The position numbers and the translations under genes were made by a program. From Lathyrus oleraceus (Eukaryota; Streptophyta; Magnoliopsida; Fabales; Fabaceae), in assembly GCF_024323335.1 (NCBI RefSeq), contig NC_066585.1:538471769-538535768 (forward strand): DNA of 64,000 nucleotides, in the 5' to 3' direction. Positions 13,554-28,196 of the stretch are shown here, in pieces. The notes under the pieces were generated by a model. That model was not told the origin of the DNA and did not search any database. It was given only the letters and a program-made list of their open reading frames with translations. Within the stretch, counting starts at the first letter, position 1. Each line of letters begins with the position of its first letter.

Positions 13554-15812
13554 ATTCACATTGTATTATGGTATATTATATATAAATAAATTCTATAATT
13601 TCTTCTCCATCGCCAAATTTTATGTTTCTTCATCACTAAGTAACAAATTTAAAGGATTATAAATTAATGATTCATATTATATATAAACGGTTAATAACTG
13701 AAATTACGCAATAAAGCTCAATTATAATTGTATTTGTCATATTCACACTGTATTATGGTATATTATATGTAAAAAATATTAATATTTTCTTCTCCATCAC
13801 CAAATTTTAGGTTTTGTCATCACTAAGAAACAAAGTGAAATAAATATAAATGAATGATTCATATTATATATAAATTGGTAAAAACTTAAATTACATAATC
13901 AAGATCAATATTATTTGTATTTGGCATATTCACATTGTATTATGGTATATAATATGTAAATAAATTCAATAATTTTCTTCTCCATCACGAAATTTTAAGT
14001 TTTTTCATCCCTAATTAACAAAGTTAAAGTACTATAAATTATTGATTCATATTATATATAAATGGTTAATAAGTGAAATTACATAATAAAACCCAATTTT
14101 ATTTGTATTCGTCATAGTCACGTTGTATTATGGTACATTATATGTAAAAAAAAAAATATTTTTCTTCACGATCACCAAATTTTAGGTTTCTTCATCACTA
14201 AGCAACAAAGTGAAAAAACTATAAATGAATGATTCATTTTATATATAAAGGTGTAACAAGTAAAATTACATAATCAAGATCAATATTACTTGTATTCGGC
14301 ATATTCACATTGTATTGTGGTATATTATACGTAAATAAATTTAATAATTTTCTTCTCCATCACCAAATTTTAGGTTTCTTCATCACCAGGTAACAAAATT
14401 AAAGGACTATAAATTAATGATTCATATTATATATAAATGGTTAATAAGTGAAATTACGTAATAAAGCTCAATATTATTTGTATTCATCATATTCACATTG
14501 TATTATGGTATATTATATGTAAAAAACTAATTTAATATTTTTTCTCCATCACCAAATTTAAGATTTCTTCATCACTAAGCAACAAAGTGAAAAAAAACTA
14601 TAAATGAATGATTCATATTAGATATAAATGGGTAACAAGTGAATTTACATAATCAAGATCAACATTATTTGTATACGGCATACTCACATTGTATTATGGT
14701 ATATTATGTGTAAATAAATTCAATAATTTTCTTCTCCATCACCAAATTTTGGGTTTCTTCGTCACTAAGTAACAAAGTTGAAGGACTATAAATTAATGAT
14801 TCACATTATATATAAATGGTTAATAAGTGAAATTACATAATAAAACTCAATATTATTTGTATTCGCCATATTCACATTGAATTATGGTATATTATATGTA
14901 TAAAAAAACTCAATATTTTTCTTCGCCATCACCAAATTTTAGGTTTCTTCATCACTAAGAAACAAAGTTAAAAAACTATAAATGGATGATTCGTATTATA
15001 TATAAATGGGTAACAACTGAAACTACATAATCAAGATCAATATTATTTGTATTCGGCATATTCACATTGTATTATGGTATAATATACGTAAATAAATTGA
15101 ATAATTTTCTTCTCCATCACCAAATTTTATGTTTCTTCATCACCAAGTAACTAATTTAAAGGATTATAAATTAATGATTCATATTATATATAAACGGTTA
15201 ATAAGTGAAATTACGCAATAAAGCTCAATATTATTTGTATTCATCTTATTCACATTGTATTATGGTATATTATATGTAAAAAAAATTAATATTTTTTTCT
15301 CCATTACCAAATTTTAGGTTTCTTCATCACTAAGCAACAAAGTGAAAAAAACTATAAATGAATGATTCATATTATATATAAATGGGTAACAAGTGAATTT
15401 ACATAATCAAGATCAACATTATTTGTATACGGCATATTCACATTGTATTATGGTATATTATGTGTAAATAAATTCAATAATTTTCTTCTCCATCACCAAA
15501 TTTTGGGTTTCTTCGTCACTAAGTAACAAAGTTGAAGGACTATAAATAATGATTCACATTATATATAAATGGTTAATAAGTGAAATTACATAATAAAACT
15601 CAATATTATTTGTATTCGCCATATTCACATTGAATTATGGTATATTATATGTATAAAAAAACTCAATATTTTTCTTCTCCATCACCAAATTTTAGGTTTC
15701 TTCATCACTAAGAAACAAAGTTAAAAAACTATAAATGAATGATTCGTATTATATATAAATGGGTAACAACTGAAACTACATAATTAAGATCAATATTATT
15801 TGTATTCGGCAT
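13554..15812 (+). repeat. 12-mer HOR unit 7
   Basis: Monomers A to L in order, 2259 bp. K carries a one-base loss in TATAAATTAATGATTC near 15546. Confidence 0.88.
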
Positions 15813-18072
15813 ATTCACATTGTATTATGGTATATTATATATAAATAAATTCTATAATTTCTTCTCCATCGCCAAATTTTATGTTTCTTCATCACTAAGT
15901 AACAAATTTAAAGGATTATAAATTAATGATTCATATTATATATAAACGGTTAATAACTGAAATTACGCAATAAAGCTCAATTATAATTGTATTTGTCATA
16001 TTCACACTGTATTATGGTATATTATATGTAAAAAATATTAATATTTTCTTCTCCATCACCAAATTTTAGGTTTTGTCATCACTAAGAAACAAAGTGAAAT
16101 AAATATAAATGAATGATTCATATTATATATAAATTGGTAAAAACTTAAATTACATAATCAAGATCAATATTATTTGTATTTGGCATATTCACATTGTATT
16201 ATGGTATATAATATGTAAATAAATTCAATAATTTTCTTCTCCATCACGAAATTTTAAGTTTTTTCATCCCTAATTAACAAAGTTAAAGTACTATAAATTA
16301 TTGATTCATATTATATATAAATGGTTAATAAGTGAAATTACATAATAAAACCCAATTTTATTTGTATTCGTCATAGTCACGTTGTATTATGGTACATTAT
16401 ATGTAAAAAAAAAAATATTTTTCTTCACGATCACCAAATTTTAGGTTTCTTCATCACTAAGCAACAAAGTGAAAAAACTATAAATGAATGATTCATTTTA
16501 TATATAAAGGTGTAACAAGTAAAATTACATAATCAAGATCAATATTACTTGTATTCGGCATATTCACATTGTATTGTGGTATATTATACGTAAATAAATT
16601 TAATAATTTTCTTCTCCATCACCAAATTTTAGGTTTCTTCATCACCAGGTAACAAAATTAAAGGACTATAAATTAATGATTCATATTATATATAAATGGT
16701 TAATAAGTGAAATTACGTAATAAAGCTCAATATTATTTGTATTCATCATATTCACATTGTATTATGGTATATTATATGTAAAAAACTAATTTAATATTTT
16801 TTCTCCATCACCAAATTTAAGATTTCTTCATCACTAAGCAACAAAGTGAAAAAAACTATAAATGAATGATTCATATTAGATATAAATGGGTAACAAGTGA
16901 ATTTACATAATCAAGATCAACATTATTTGTATACGGCATACTCACATTGTATTATGGTATATTATGTGTAAATAAATTCAATAATTTTCTTCTCCATCAC
17001 CAAATTTTGGGTTTCTTCGTCACTAAGTAACAAAGTTGAAGGACTATAAATTAATGATTCACATTATATATAAATGGTTAATAAGTGAAATTACATAATA
17101 AAACTCAATATTATTTGTATTCGCCATATTCACATTGAATTATGGTATATTATATGTATAAAAAAACTCAATATTTTTCTTCGCCATCATCAAATTTTAG
17201 GTTTCTTCATCACTAAGAAACAAAGTTAAAAAACTATAAATGGATGATTCGTATTATATATAAATGGGTAACAACTGAAACTACATAATCAAGATCAATA
17301 TTATTTGTATTCGGCATATTCACATTGTATTATGGTATAATATACGTAAATAAATTGAATAATTTTCTTCTCCATCACCAAATTTTATGTTTCTTCATCA
17401 CCAAGTAACTAATTTAAAGGATTATAAATTAATGATTCATATTATATATAAACGGTTAATAAGTGAAATTACGCAATAAAGCTCAATATTATTTGTATTC
17501 ATCTTATTCACATTGTATTATGGTATATTATATGTAAAAAAAAATTAATATTTTTTTCTCCATTACCAAATTTTAGGTTTCTTCATCACTAAGCAACAAA
17601 GTGAAAAAAACTATAAATGAATGATTCATATTATATATAAATGGGTAACAAGTGAATTTACATAATCAAGATCAACATTATTTGTATACGGCATATTCAC
17701 ATTGTATTATGGTATATTATGTGTAAATAAATTCAATAATTTTCTTCTCCATCACCAAATTTTGGGTTTCTTCGTCACTAAGTAACAAAGTTGAAGGACT
17801 ATAAATTAATGATTCACATTATATATAAATGGTTAATAAGTGAAATTACATAATAAAACTCAATATTATTTGTATTCGCCATATTCACATTGAATTATGG
17901 TATATTATATGTATAAAAAAACTCAATATTTTTCTTCTCCATCACCAAATTTTAGGTTTCTTCATCACTAAGAAACAAAGTTAAAAAACTATAAATGAAT
18001 GATTCGTATTATATATAAATGGGTAACAACTGAAACTACATAATTAAGATCAATATTATTTGTATTCGGCAT
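15813..18072 (+). repeat. 12-mer HOR unit 8
   Basis: Monomers A to L in order, 2260 bp; last unit of the homogeneous block. H shares the CCATCATC variant with unit 1 and with the unit at 53193, which is a linking mark between distant copies. Confidence 0.88.
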
Positions 18073-18633
18073 ATTCACATTGTATTATGGTATATTATAT
18101 ATAAATAAATTCTATAATTTCTTCTCCATCGCCAAATTTTATGTTTCTTCATCACTAAGTAACAAATTTAAAGGATTATAAATTAATGATTCATATTATA
18201 TATAAACGGTTAATAACTGAAATTACGCAATAAAGCTCAATTATAATTGTATTTGTCATATTCACACTGTATTATGGTATATTATATGTAAAAATATTAA
18301 TATTTTCTTCTCCATCACCAAATTTTAGGTTTTGTCATCACTAAGAAACAAAGTGAAATAAATATAAATGAATGATTCATATTATATATAAATTGGTAAA
18401 AACTTAAATTACATAATCAAGATCAATATTATTTGTATTTGGCATATTCACATTGTATTATGGTATATAATATGTAAATAAATTCAATAATTTTCTTCTC
18501 CATCACCAAATTTTAGGTTTCTTCATCACTAAGAAACAAAGTTAAAAAACTATAAATGAATGATTCGTATTATATATAAATGGGTAACAACTGAAACTAC
18601 ATAATTAAGATCAATATTATTTGTATTCGGCAT
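18073..18633 (+). repeat. 3-mer HOR unit (A, B, C/L hybrid)
   Basis: First 3-mer, 561 bp. A and B are normal (B is the GGTTTTGTCATC form). The third monomer begins as C and continues as L, with the switch between about 18491 and 18508. Compared with the 12-mer, nine monomers (about 1698 bp) are missing. Confidence 0.9.
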
Positions 18634-20891
18634 ATTCACATTGTATTATGGTATATTATATATAAATAAATTCTATAATTTCTTCTCCATCGCCAAATTT
18701 TATGTTTCTTCATCACTAAGTAACAAATTTAAAGGATTATAAATTAATGATTCATATTATATATAAACGGTTAATAACTGAAATTACGCAATAAAGCTCA
18801 ATTATAATTGTATTTGTCATATTCACACTGTATTATGGTATATTATATGTAAAAAATATTAATATTTTCTTCTCCATCACCAAATTTTAGGTTTCTTCAT
18901 CACTAAGAAACAAAGTGAAATAAATATAAATGAATGATTCATATTATATATAAATTGGTAAAAACTTAAATTACATAATCAAGATCAATATTATTTGTAT
19001 TTGGCATATTCACATTGTATTATGGTATATAATATGTAAATAAATTCAATAATTTTCTTCTCCATCACGAAATTTTAAGTTTTTTCATCCCTAATTAACA
19101 AAGTTAAAGTACTATAAATTATTGATTCATATTATATATAAATGGTTAATAAGTGAAATTACATAATAAAACCCAATTTTATTTGTATTCGTCATAGTCA
19201 CGTTGTATTATGGTACATTATATGTAAAAAAAAAAATATTTTTCTTCACGATCACCAAATTTTAGGTTTCTTCATCACTAAGCAACAAAGTGAAAAAACT
19301 ATAAATGAATGATTCATTTTATATATAAAGGTGTAACAAGTAAAATTACATAATCAAGATCAATATTACTTGTATTCGGCATATTCACATTGTATTGTGG
19401 TATATTATACGTAAATAAATTTAATAATTTTCTTCTCCATCACCAAATTTTAGGTTTCTTCATCACCAGGTAACAAATTAAAGGACTATAAATTAATGAT
19501 TCATATTATATATAAATGGTTAATAAGTGAAATTACGTAATAAAGCTCAATATTATTTGTATTCATCATATTCACATTGTATTATGGTATATTATATGTA
19601 AAAAACTAATTTAATATTTTTTCTCCATCACCAAATTTAAGATTTCTTCATCACTAAGCAACAAAGTGAAAAAAAACTATAAATGAATGATTCATATTAG
19701 ATATAAATGGGTAACAAGTGAATTTACATAATCAAGATCAACATTATTTGTATACGGCATACTCACATTGTATTATGGTATATTATGTGTAAATAAATTC
19801 AATAATTTTCTTCTCCATCACCAAATTTTGGGTTTCTTCGTCACTAAGTAACAAAGTTGAAGGACTATAAATTAATGATTCACATTATATATAAATGGTT
19901 AATAAGTGAAATTACATAATAAAACTCAATATTATTTGTATTCGCCATATTCACATTGAATTATGGTATATTATATGTATAAAAAAACTCAATATTTTTC
20001 TTCGCCATCACCAAATTTTAGGTTTCTTCATCACTAAGAAACAAAGTTAAAAAACTATAAATGGATGATTCGTATTATATATAAATGGGTAACAACTGAA
20101 ACTACATAATCAAGATCAATATTATTTGTATTCGGCATATTCACATTGTATTATGGTATAATATACGTAAATAAATTGAATAATTTTCTTCTCCATCACC
20201 AAATTTTGTTTCTTCATCACCAAGTAACTAATTTAAAGGATTATAAATTAATGATTCATATTATATATAAACGGTTAATAAGTGAAATTACGCAATAAAG
20301 CTCAATATTATTTGTATTCATCTTATTCACATTGTATTATGGTATATTATATGTAAAAAAAAATTAATATTTTTTTCTCCATTACCAAATTTTAGGTTTC
20401 TTCATCACTAAGCAACAAAGTGAAAAAAACTATAAATGAATGATTCATATTATATATAAATGGGTAACAAGTGAATTTACATAATCAAGATCAACATTAT
20501 TTGTATACGGCATATTCACATTGTATTATGGTATATTATGTGTAAATAAATTCAATAATTTTCTTCTCCATCACCAAATTTTGGGTTTCTTCTTCACTAA
20601 GTAACAAAGTTGAAGGACTATAAATTAATGATTCACATTATATATAAATGGTTAATAAGTGAAATTACATAATAAAACTCAATATTATTTGTATTCGCCA
20701 TATTCACATTGAATTATGGTATATTATATGTATAAAAAAACTCAATATTTTTCTTCTCCATCACCAAATTTTAGGTTTCTTCATCACTAACAAACAAAGT
20801 TAAAAAACTATAAATGAATGATTCGTATTATATATAAATGGGTAACAACTGAAACTACATAATTAAGATCAATATTATTTGTATTCGGCAT
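18634..20891 (+). repeat. 12-mer HOR unit
   Basis: A to L in order, 2258 bp. The final L has the CACTAACAAAC variant near 20787 and is followed by a 3-mer. Confidence 0.88.
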
Positions 20892-21453
20892 ATTCACATT
20901 GTATTATGGTATATTATATATAAATAAATTCTATAATTTCTTCTCCATCGCCAAATTTTATGTTTCTTCATCACTAAGTAACAAATTTAAAGGATTATAA
21001 ATTAATGATTCATATTATATATAAACGGTTAATAACTGAAATTACGCAATAAAGCTCAATTATAATTGTATTTGTCATATTCACACTGTATTATGGTATA
21101 TTATATGTAAAAAATATTAATATTTTCTTCTCCATCACCAAATTTTAGGTTTTGTCATCACTAAGAAACAAAGTGAAATAAATATAAATGAATGATTCAT
21201 ATTATATATAAATTGGTAAAAACTTAAATTACATAATCAAGATCAATATTATTTGTATTTGGCATATTCACATTGTATTATGGTATATAATATGTAAATA
21301 AATTCAATAATTTTCTTCTCCATCACCAAATTTTAGGTTTCTTCATCACTAAGAAACAAAGTTAAAAAACTATAAATGAATGATTCGTATTATATATAAA
21401 TGGGTAACAACTGAAACTACATAATTAAGATCAATATTATTTGTATTCGGCAT
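20892..21453 (+). repeat. 3-mer HOR unit
   Basis: A, B (GGTTTTGTCATC) and the C/L hybrid, 562 bp, with the same junction as at 18073. Confidence 0.9.
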
Positions 21454-22950
21454 ATTCACATTGTATTATGGTATATTATATATAAATAAATTCTATAATT
21501 TCTTCTCCATCGCCAAATTTTATGTTTCTTCATCACTAAGTAACAAATTAAAGGATTATAAATTAATGATTCATATTATATATAAACGGTTAATAACTGA
21601 AATTACGCAATAAAGCTCAATTATAATTGTATTTGTCATATTCACACTGTATTATGGTATATTATATGTAAAAAATATTAATATTTTCTTCTCCATCACC
21701 AAATTTTAGGTTTCTTCATCACTAAGAAACAAAGTGAAATAAATATAAATGAATGATTCATATTATATATAAATTGGTAAAAATTAAATTACATAATCAA
21801 GATCAATATTATTTGTATTTGGCATATTCACATTGTATTATGGTATATAATATGTAAATAAATTCAATAATTTTCTTCTCCATCACGAAATTTTAAGTTT
21901 TTTCATCCCTAAGTAACAAAGTTAAAGTACTATAAATTATTGATTCATATTATATATAAATGGTTAATAAGTGAAATTACATAATAAAACCAATTTATTT
22001 GTATTCGTCATAGTCACGTTGTATTATGGTACATTATATGTAAAAAAAAAATATATATTTTTCTTCACGATCACCAAATTTTAGGTTTCTTCATCACTAA
22101 GCAACAAAGTTAAAAAACTATAAATGAATGATTCATTTATATATAAATGTAACAAGTAAAATACATAATCAAGATCAATATTACTTGTATTCGGCATATT
22201 CACATTGTATTGTGGTATATTATACGTAAATAAATTTAATAATTTTCTTCTCCATCACCAAATTTTATGTTTCTTCATCACCAGGTAACAAAATTAAAGG
22301 ACTATAAATTAATGATTCATATTATATATAAATGGTTAATAAGTGAAATTACGCAATAAAGCTCAATATTATTTGTATTCATCATATTCACATTGTATTA
22401 TGGTATATTATATGTAAAAAAAAATTAATATTTTTTCTCCATCACCAAATTTTAGGTTTCTTCATCACTAAGCAACAAAGTGAAAAAAACTATAAATGAA
22501 TGATTCATATTATATATAAATGGGTAACAAGTGAATTTACATAATCAAGATCAACATTATTTGTATACGGCATATTCACATTGTATTATGGTATATTATG
22601 TGTAAATAAATTCAATAATTTTCTTCTCCATCACCAAATTTTGGGTTTCTTCGTCACTAAGTAACAAAGTTGAAGGACTATAATTAATGATTCACATTAT
22701 ATATAAATGGTTAATAAGTGAAATTACATAATAAAACTCAATATTATTTGTATTCGCCATATTCACATTGAATTATGGTATATTATATGTATAAAAAAAC
22801 TCAATATTTTTCTTCTCCATCACCAAATTTTAGGTTTCTTCATCACTAAGAAACAAAGTTAAAAAACTATAAATGAATGATTCGTATTATATATAAATGG
22901 GTAACAACTGAAACTACATAATTAAGATCAATATTATTTGTATTCGGCAT
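21454..22950 (+). repeat. 8-mer HOR unit (A-E, J-L)
   Basis: A, B, C, D, E followed by J, K, L, 1497 bp; F, G, H and I are missing. This is the most divergent long unit, with many small losses near 21783, 21990 and 22135-22160 and an expanded A/AT tract in D near 22045. E carries I-like TTATGTTTC and ACGCAATAAAGC, so it is a mosaic. The E-J junction is near 22387. Confidence 0.85.
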
Positions 22951-23512
22951 ATTCACATTGTATTATGGTATATTATATATAAATAAATTCTATAATTTCT
23001 TCTCCATCGCCAAATTTTATGTTTCTTCATCACTAAGTAACAAATTTAAAGGATTATAAATTAATGATTCATATTATATATAAACGGTTAATAACTGAAA
23101 TTACGCAATAAAGCTCAATTATAATTGTATTTGTCATATTCACACTGTATTATGGTATATTATATGTAAAAAATATTAATATTTTCTTCTCCATCACCAA
23201 ATTTTAGGTTTTGTCATCACTAAGAAACAAAGTGAAATAAATATAAATGAATGATTCATATTATATATAAATTGGTAAAAACTTAAATTACATAATCAAG
23301 ATCAATATTATTTGTATTTGGCATATTCACATTGTATTATGGTATATAATATGTAAATAAATTCAATAATTTTCTTCTCCATCACCAAATTTTAGGTTTC
23401 TTCATCACTAAGAAACAAAGTTAAAAAACTATAAATGAATGATTCGTATTATATATAAATGGGTAACAACTGAAACTACATAATTAAGATCAATATTATT
23501 TGTATTCGGCAT
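22951..23512 (+). repeat. 3-mer HOR unit
   Basis: A, B (GGTTTTGTCATC), C/L hybrid, 562 bp. Confidence 0.9.
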
Positions 23513-25577
23513 ATTCACATTGTATTATGGTATATTATATATAAATAAATTCTATAATTTCTTCTCCATCGCCAAATTTTATGTTTCTTCATCACTAAGT
23601 AACAAATTTAAAGGATTATAAATTAATGATTCATATTATATATAAACGGTTAATAACTGAAATTACGCAATAAAGCTCAATTATAATTGTATTTGTCATA
23701 TTCACACTGTATTATGGTATATTATATGTAAAAATATTAATATTTTCTTCTCCATCACCAAATTTTAGGTTTCTTCATCACTAAGAAACAAAGTGAAATA
23801 AATATAAATGAATGATTCATATTATATATAAATTGGTAAAAACTTAAATTACATAATCAAGATCAATATTATTTGTATTTGGCATATTCACATTGTATTA
23901 TGGTATATAATATGTAAATAAATTCAATAATTTTCTTCTCCATCACGAAATTTTAAGTTTTTTCATCCCTAATTAACAAAGTTAAAGTACTATAAATTAT
24001 TGATTCATATTATATATAAATGGTTAATAAGTGAAATTACATAATAAAACCCAATTTTATTTGTATTCGTCATAGTCACGTTGTATTATGGTACATTATA
24101 TGTAAAAAAAAAAATATTTTTCTTCACGATCACCAAATTTTAGGTTTCTTCATCACTAAGCAACAAAGTGAAAAAACTATAAATGAATGATTCATTTTAT
24201 ATATAAAGGTGTAACAAGTAAAATTACATAATCAAGATCAATATTACTTGTATTCGGCATATTCACATTGTATTGTGGTATATTATACGTAAATAAATTT
24301 AATAATTTTCTTCTCCATCACCAAATTTTAGGTTTCTTCATCACCAGGTAACAAAATTAAAGGACTATAAATTAATGATTCATATTATATATAAATGGTT
24401 AATAAGTGAAATTACGTAATAAAGCTCAATATTATTTGTATTCATCATATTCACATTGTATTATGGTATATTATATGTAAAAAACTAATTTAATATTTTT
24501 TCTCCATCACCAAATTTAAGATTTCTTCATCACTAAGCAACAAAGTGAAAAAAAACTATAAATGAATGATTCATATTAGATATAAATGGGTAACAAGTGA
24601 ATTTACATAATCAAGATCAACATTATTTGTATACGGCATACTCACATTGTATTATGGTATATTATGTGTAAATAAATTCAATAATTTTCTTCTCCATCAC
24701 CAAATTTTGGGTTTCTTCGTCACTAAGTAACAAAGTTGAAGGACTATAAATTAATGATTCACATTATATATAAATGGTTAATAAGTGAAATTACATAATA
24801 AAACTCAATATTATTTGTATTCGCCATATTCACATTGAATTATGGTATATTATATGTATAAAAAAACTCAATATTTTTCTTCTCCATCACCAAATTTTAG
24901 GTTTCTTCATCACTAAGAAACAAAGTTAAAAAACTATAAATGGATGATTCGTATTATATATAAATGGGTAACAACTGAAACTACATAATCAAGATCAATA
25001 TTATTTGTATTCGGCATATTCACATTGTATTATGGTATAATATACGTAAATAAATTGAATAATTTTCTTCTCCATCACCAAATTTTATGTTTCTTCATCA
25101 CCAAGTAACAAATTTAAAGGATTATAAATTAATGATTCATATTATATATAAACGGTTAATAACTGAAATTACGCAATAAAGCTCAATATTATTTGTATTC
25201 ATCTTATTCACATTGTATTATGGTATATTATATGTAAAAAAAATTAATATTTTTTCTCCATCACCAAATTTTAGGTTTCTTCATCACTAAGCAACAAAGT
25301 GAAAAAATATAAATGAATGATTCATATTATATATAAATGGGTAACAAGTGAATTTACATAATCAAGATCAACATTATTTGTATACGGCATATTCACATTG
25401 TATTATGGTATATTATGTGTAAATAAATTCAATAATTTTCTTCTCCATCACCAAATTTTAGGTTTCTTCATCACTAAGAAACAAAGTTAAAAAACTATAA
25501 ATGAATGATTCGTATTATATATAAATGGGTAACAACTGAAACTACATAATTAAGATCAATATATTTGTATTCGGCAT
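23513..25577 (+). repeat. 11-mer HOR unit (A-J, K/L hybrid)
   Basis: A to J are present, then one monomer starts as K and finishes as L, 2065 bp in total. The switch lies between about 25436 and 25458, in the same conserved segment as the C/L junction of the 3-mers. J has lost bases near 25305. H here reads CTTCTCC with TAAATGGATG, an H/L mosaic. It is the only 11-mer in the window. Confidence 0.87.
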
Positions 25578-26138
25578 ATTCACATTGTATTATGGTATAT
25601 TATATATAAAAAAATTCTATATTTTTTTCTCCATCGCCAAATTTTATGTTTCTTCATCACTAAGTAACAAATTTAAAAGATTATAAATTAATGATTCATA
25701 TTATATATAAACGGTTAATAACTGAAATTACGCAATAAAGCTCAATTATAATTGTATTTGTCATATTCACACTGTATTATGGTATATTATATGTAAAAAA
25801 TATTAATATTTTCTTCTCCATCACCAAATTTTAGGTTTTTCATCACTAAGAAACAAAGTGAAATAAATATAAATGAATGATTCATATTATATATAAATTG
25901 GTAAAAACTTAAATTACATAATCAAGATCAATATTATTTGTATTTGGCATATTCACATTGTATTATGGTATATAATATGTAAATAAATTCAATAATTTTC
26001 TTCTCCATCACCAAATTTTAGGTTTCTTCATCACTAAGAAACAAAGTTAAAAAACTATAAATGAATGATTCGTATTATATATAAATGGGTAACAACTGAA
26101 ACTACATAATTAAGATCAATATTATTTGTATTCGGCAT
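25578..26138 (+). repeat. 3-mer HOR unit
   Basis: A, B, C/L hybrid, 561 bp. A is altered (AAAAAAATTCTATATTTTTTTC near 25608, interrupted relative to the usual form) and B reads GGTTTTTCATC. Confidence 0.88.
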
Positions 26139-27637
26139 ATTCACATTGTATTATGGTATATTATATAAATAAATTCTATAATTTCTTCTCCATCGCCAAA
26201 TTTTATGTTTCTTCATCACTAAGTAACAAATTTAAAGGATTATAAATTAATGATTCATATTATATATAAACGGTTAATAACTGAAATTACGCAATAAAGC
26301 TCAATTATAATTGTATTTGTCATATTCACACTGTATTATGGTATATTATATGTAAAAAATATTAATATTTTCTTCTCCATCACCAAATTTTAGGTTTCTT
26401 CATCACTAAGAAACAAAGTGAAATAAATATAAATGAATGATTCATATTATATATAAATTGGTAAAAACTTAAATTACATAATCAAGATCAATATTATTTG
26501 TATTTGGCATATTCACATTGTATTATGGTATATAATATGTAAATAAATTCAATAATTTTCTTCTCCATCACGAAATTTTAAGTTTTTTCATCCCTAATTA
26601 ACAAAGTTAAAGTACTATAAATTATTGATTCATATTATATATAAATGGTTAATAAGTGAAATTACATAATAAAACCCAATTTTATTTGTATTCGTCATAG
26701 TCACGTTGTATTATGGTACATTATATGTAAAAAAAAAATATTTTTCTTCACGATCACCAAATTTTAGGTTTCTTCATCACTAAGCAACAAAGTGAAAAAA
26801 CTATAAATGAATGATTCATTTTATATATAAAGGTGTAACAAGTAAAATTACATAATCAAGATCAATATTACTTGTATTCGGCATATTCACATTGTATTGT
26901 GGTATATTATACGTAAATAAATTTAATAATTTTCTTCTCCATCACCAAATTTTAGGTTTCTTCATCACCAGGTAACAAAATTAAAGGACTATAAATTAAT
27001 GATTCATATTATATATAAATGGTTAATAAGTGAAATTACGTAATAAAGCTCAATATTATTTGTATTCATCATATTCACATTGTATTATGGTATATTATAT
27101 GTAAAAAAATAATTAATATTTTTTCTCCATCACCAAATTTAAGATTTCTTCATCACTAAGCAACAAAGTGAAAAAAAACTATAAATGAATGATTCATATT
27201 ATATAAATGGGTAACAAGTGAATTTACATAATCAAGATCAACATTATTTGTATACGGCATACTCACATTGTATTATGGTATATTATGTGTAAATAAATTC
27301 AATAATTTTCTTCTCCATCACCAAATTTTGGGTTTCTTCGTCACTAAGTAACAAAGTTGAAGGACTATAAATTAATGATTCACATTATATATAAATGGTT
27401 AATAAGTGAAATTACATAATAAAACTCAATATTATTTGTATTCGCCATATTCACATTGAATTATGGTATATTATATGTATAAAAAAACTCAATATTTTTC
27501 TTCTCCATCACCAAATTTTAGGTTTCTTCATCACTAACAAACAAAGTTAAAAAACTATAAATGAATGATTCGTATTATATATAAATGGGTAACAACTGAA
27601 ACTACATAATAAGATCAATATTATTTGTATTCGGCAT
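26139..27637 (+). repeat. 8-mer HOR unit (A-G, L)
   Basis: A to G followed directly by L, 1499 bp, equal to loss of one 4-mer. G is identified by ACTCACATTG near 27260. L has the CACTAACAAAC variant. F is modified (AAAAAAATAATTAATATTTT, and ATATTATATAAATGGG with loss of bases near 27200). Confidence 0.86.
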
Positions 27638-28196
27638 ATTCACATTGTATTATGGTATATTATATATAAATAAATTCTATAATTTCTTCTCCATCACCAA
27701 ATTTTATGTTTCTTCATCACTAAGTAACAAATTTAAAGGATTATAAATTAATGATTCATATTATATATAAACGGTTAATAAGTGAAATTACGCAATAAAG
27801 CTCAATTATAATTGTATTTGTCATATTCACACTGTATTATGGTATATTATATGTAAAAAATATTAATATTTTTCTCCATCACCAAATTTTAGGTTTTTCA
27901 TCACTAAGAAACAAAGTGAAATAAATATAAATGAATGATTCATATTATATATAAATGGGTAAAAACTGAAATTACATAATCAAGATCAATATTATTTGTA
28001 TTTGGCATATTCACATTGTATTATGGTATATAATATGTAAATAAATTCAATAATTTTCTTCTCCATCACCAAATTTTAGGTTTCTTCATCACTAAGAAAC
28101 AAAGTTAAAAAACTATAAATGAATGATTCGTATTATATATAAATGGGTAACAACTGAAACTACATAATTAAGATCAATATTATTTGTATTCGGCAT
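27638..28196 (+). repeat. 3-mer HOR unit
   Basis: A, B, C/L hybrid, 559 bp. A has CCATCACC rather than CCATCGCC and B has ATGGGTAAAAACTG, both even-class or consensus-like states, so this copy looks partly converted. Confidence 0.88.

Larger units (their letters stand above)
1..18072 (+). repeat. Homogeneous 12-mer HOR block (8 copies)
   Basis: Eight consecutive 12-monomer units start at 1, 2261, 4520, 6780, 9038, 11295, 13554 and 15813, with spacings of 2257-2260 bp. Differences between copies are mostly A-tract lengths in monomers D and J and isolated one- or two-base changes, so the units were recently amplified or homogenised. No 3-mer or 8-mer occurs here, unlike the block to the right. 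Confidence 0.93.

Noticed and set aside
1..18072. Assembly collapse or artificial duplication as the cause of identical 12-mers
   Set aside because: Successive copies carry their own small differences (B forms, A tracts, single-base losses), so they are not exact duplicates. It cannot be fully excluded without reads.
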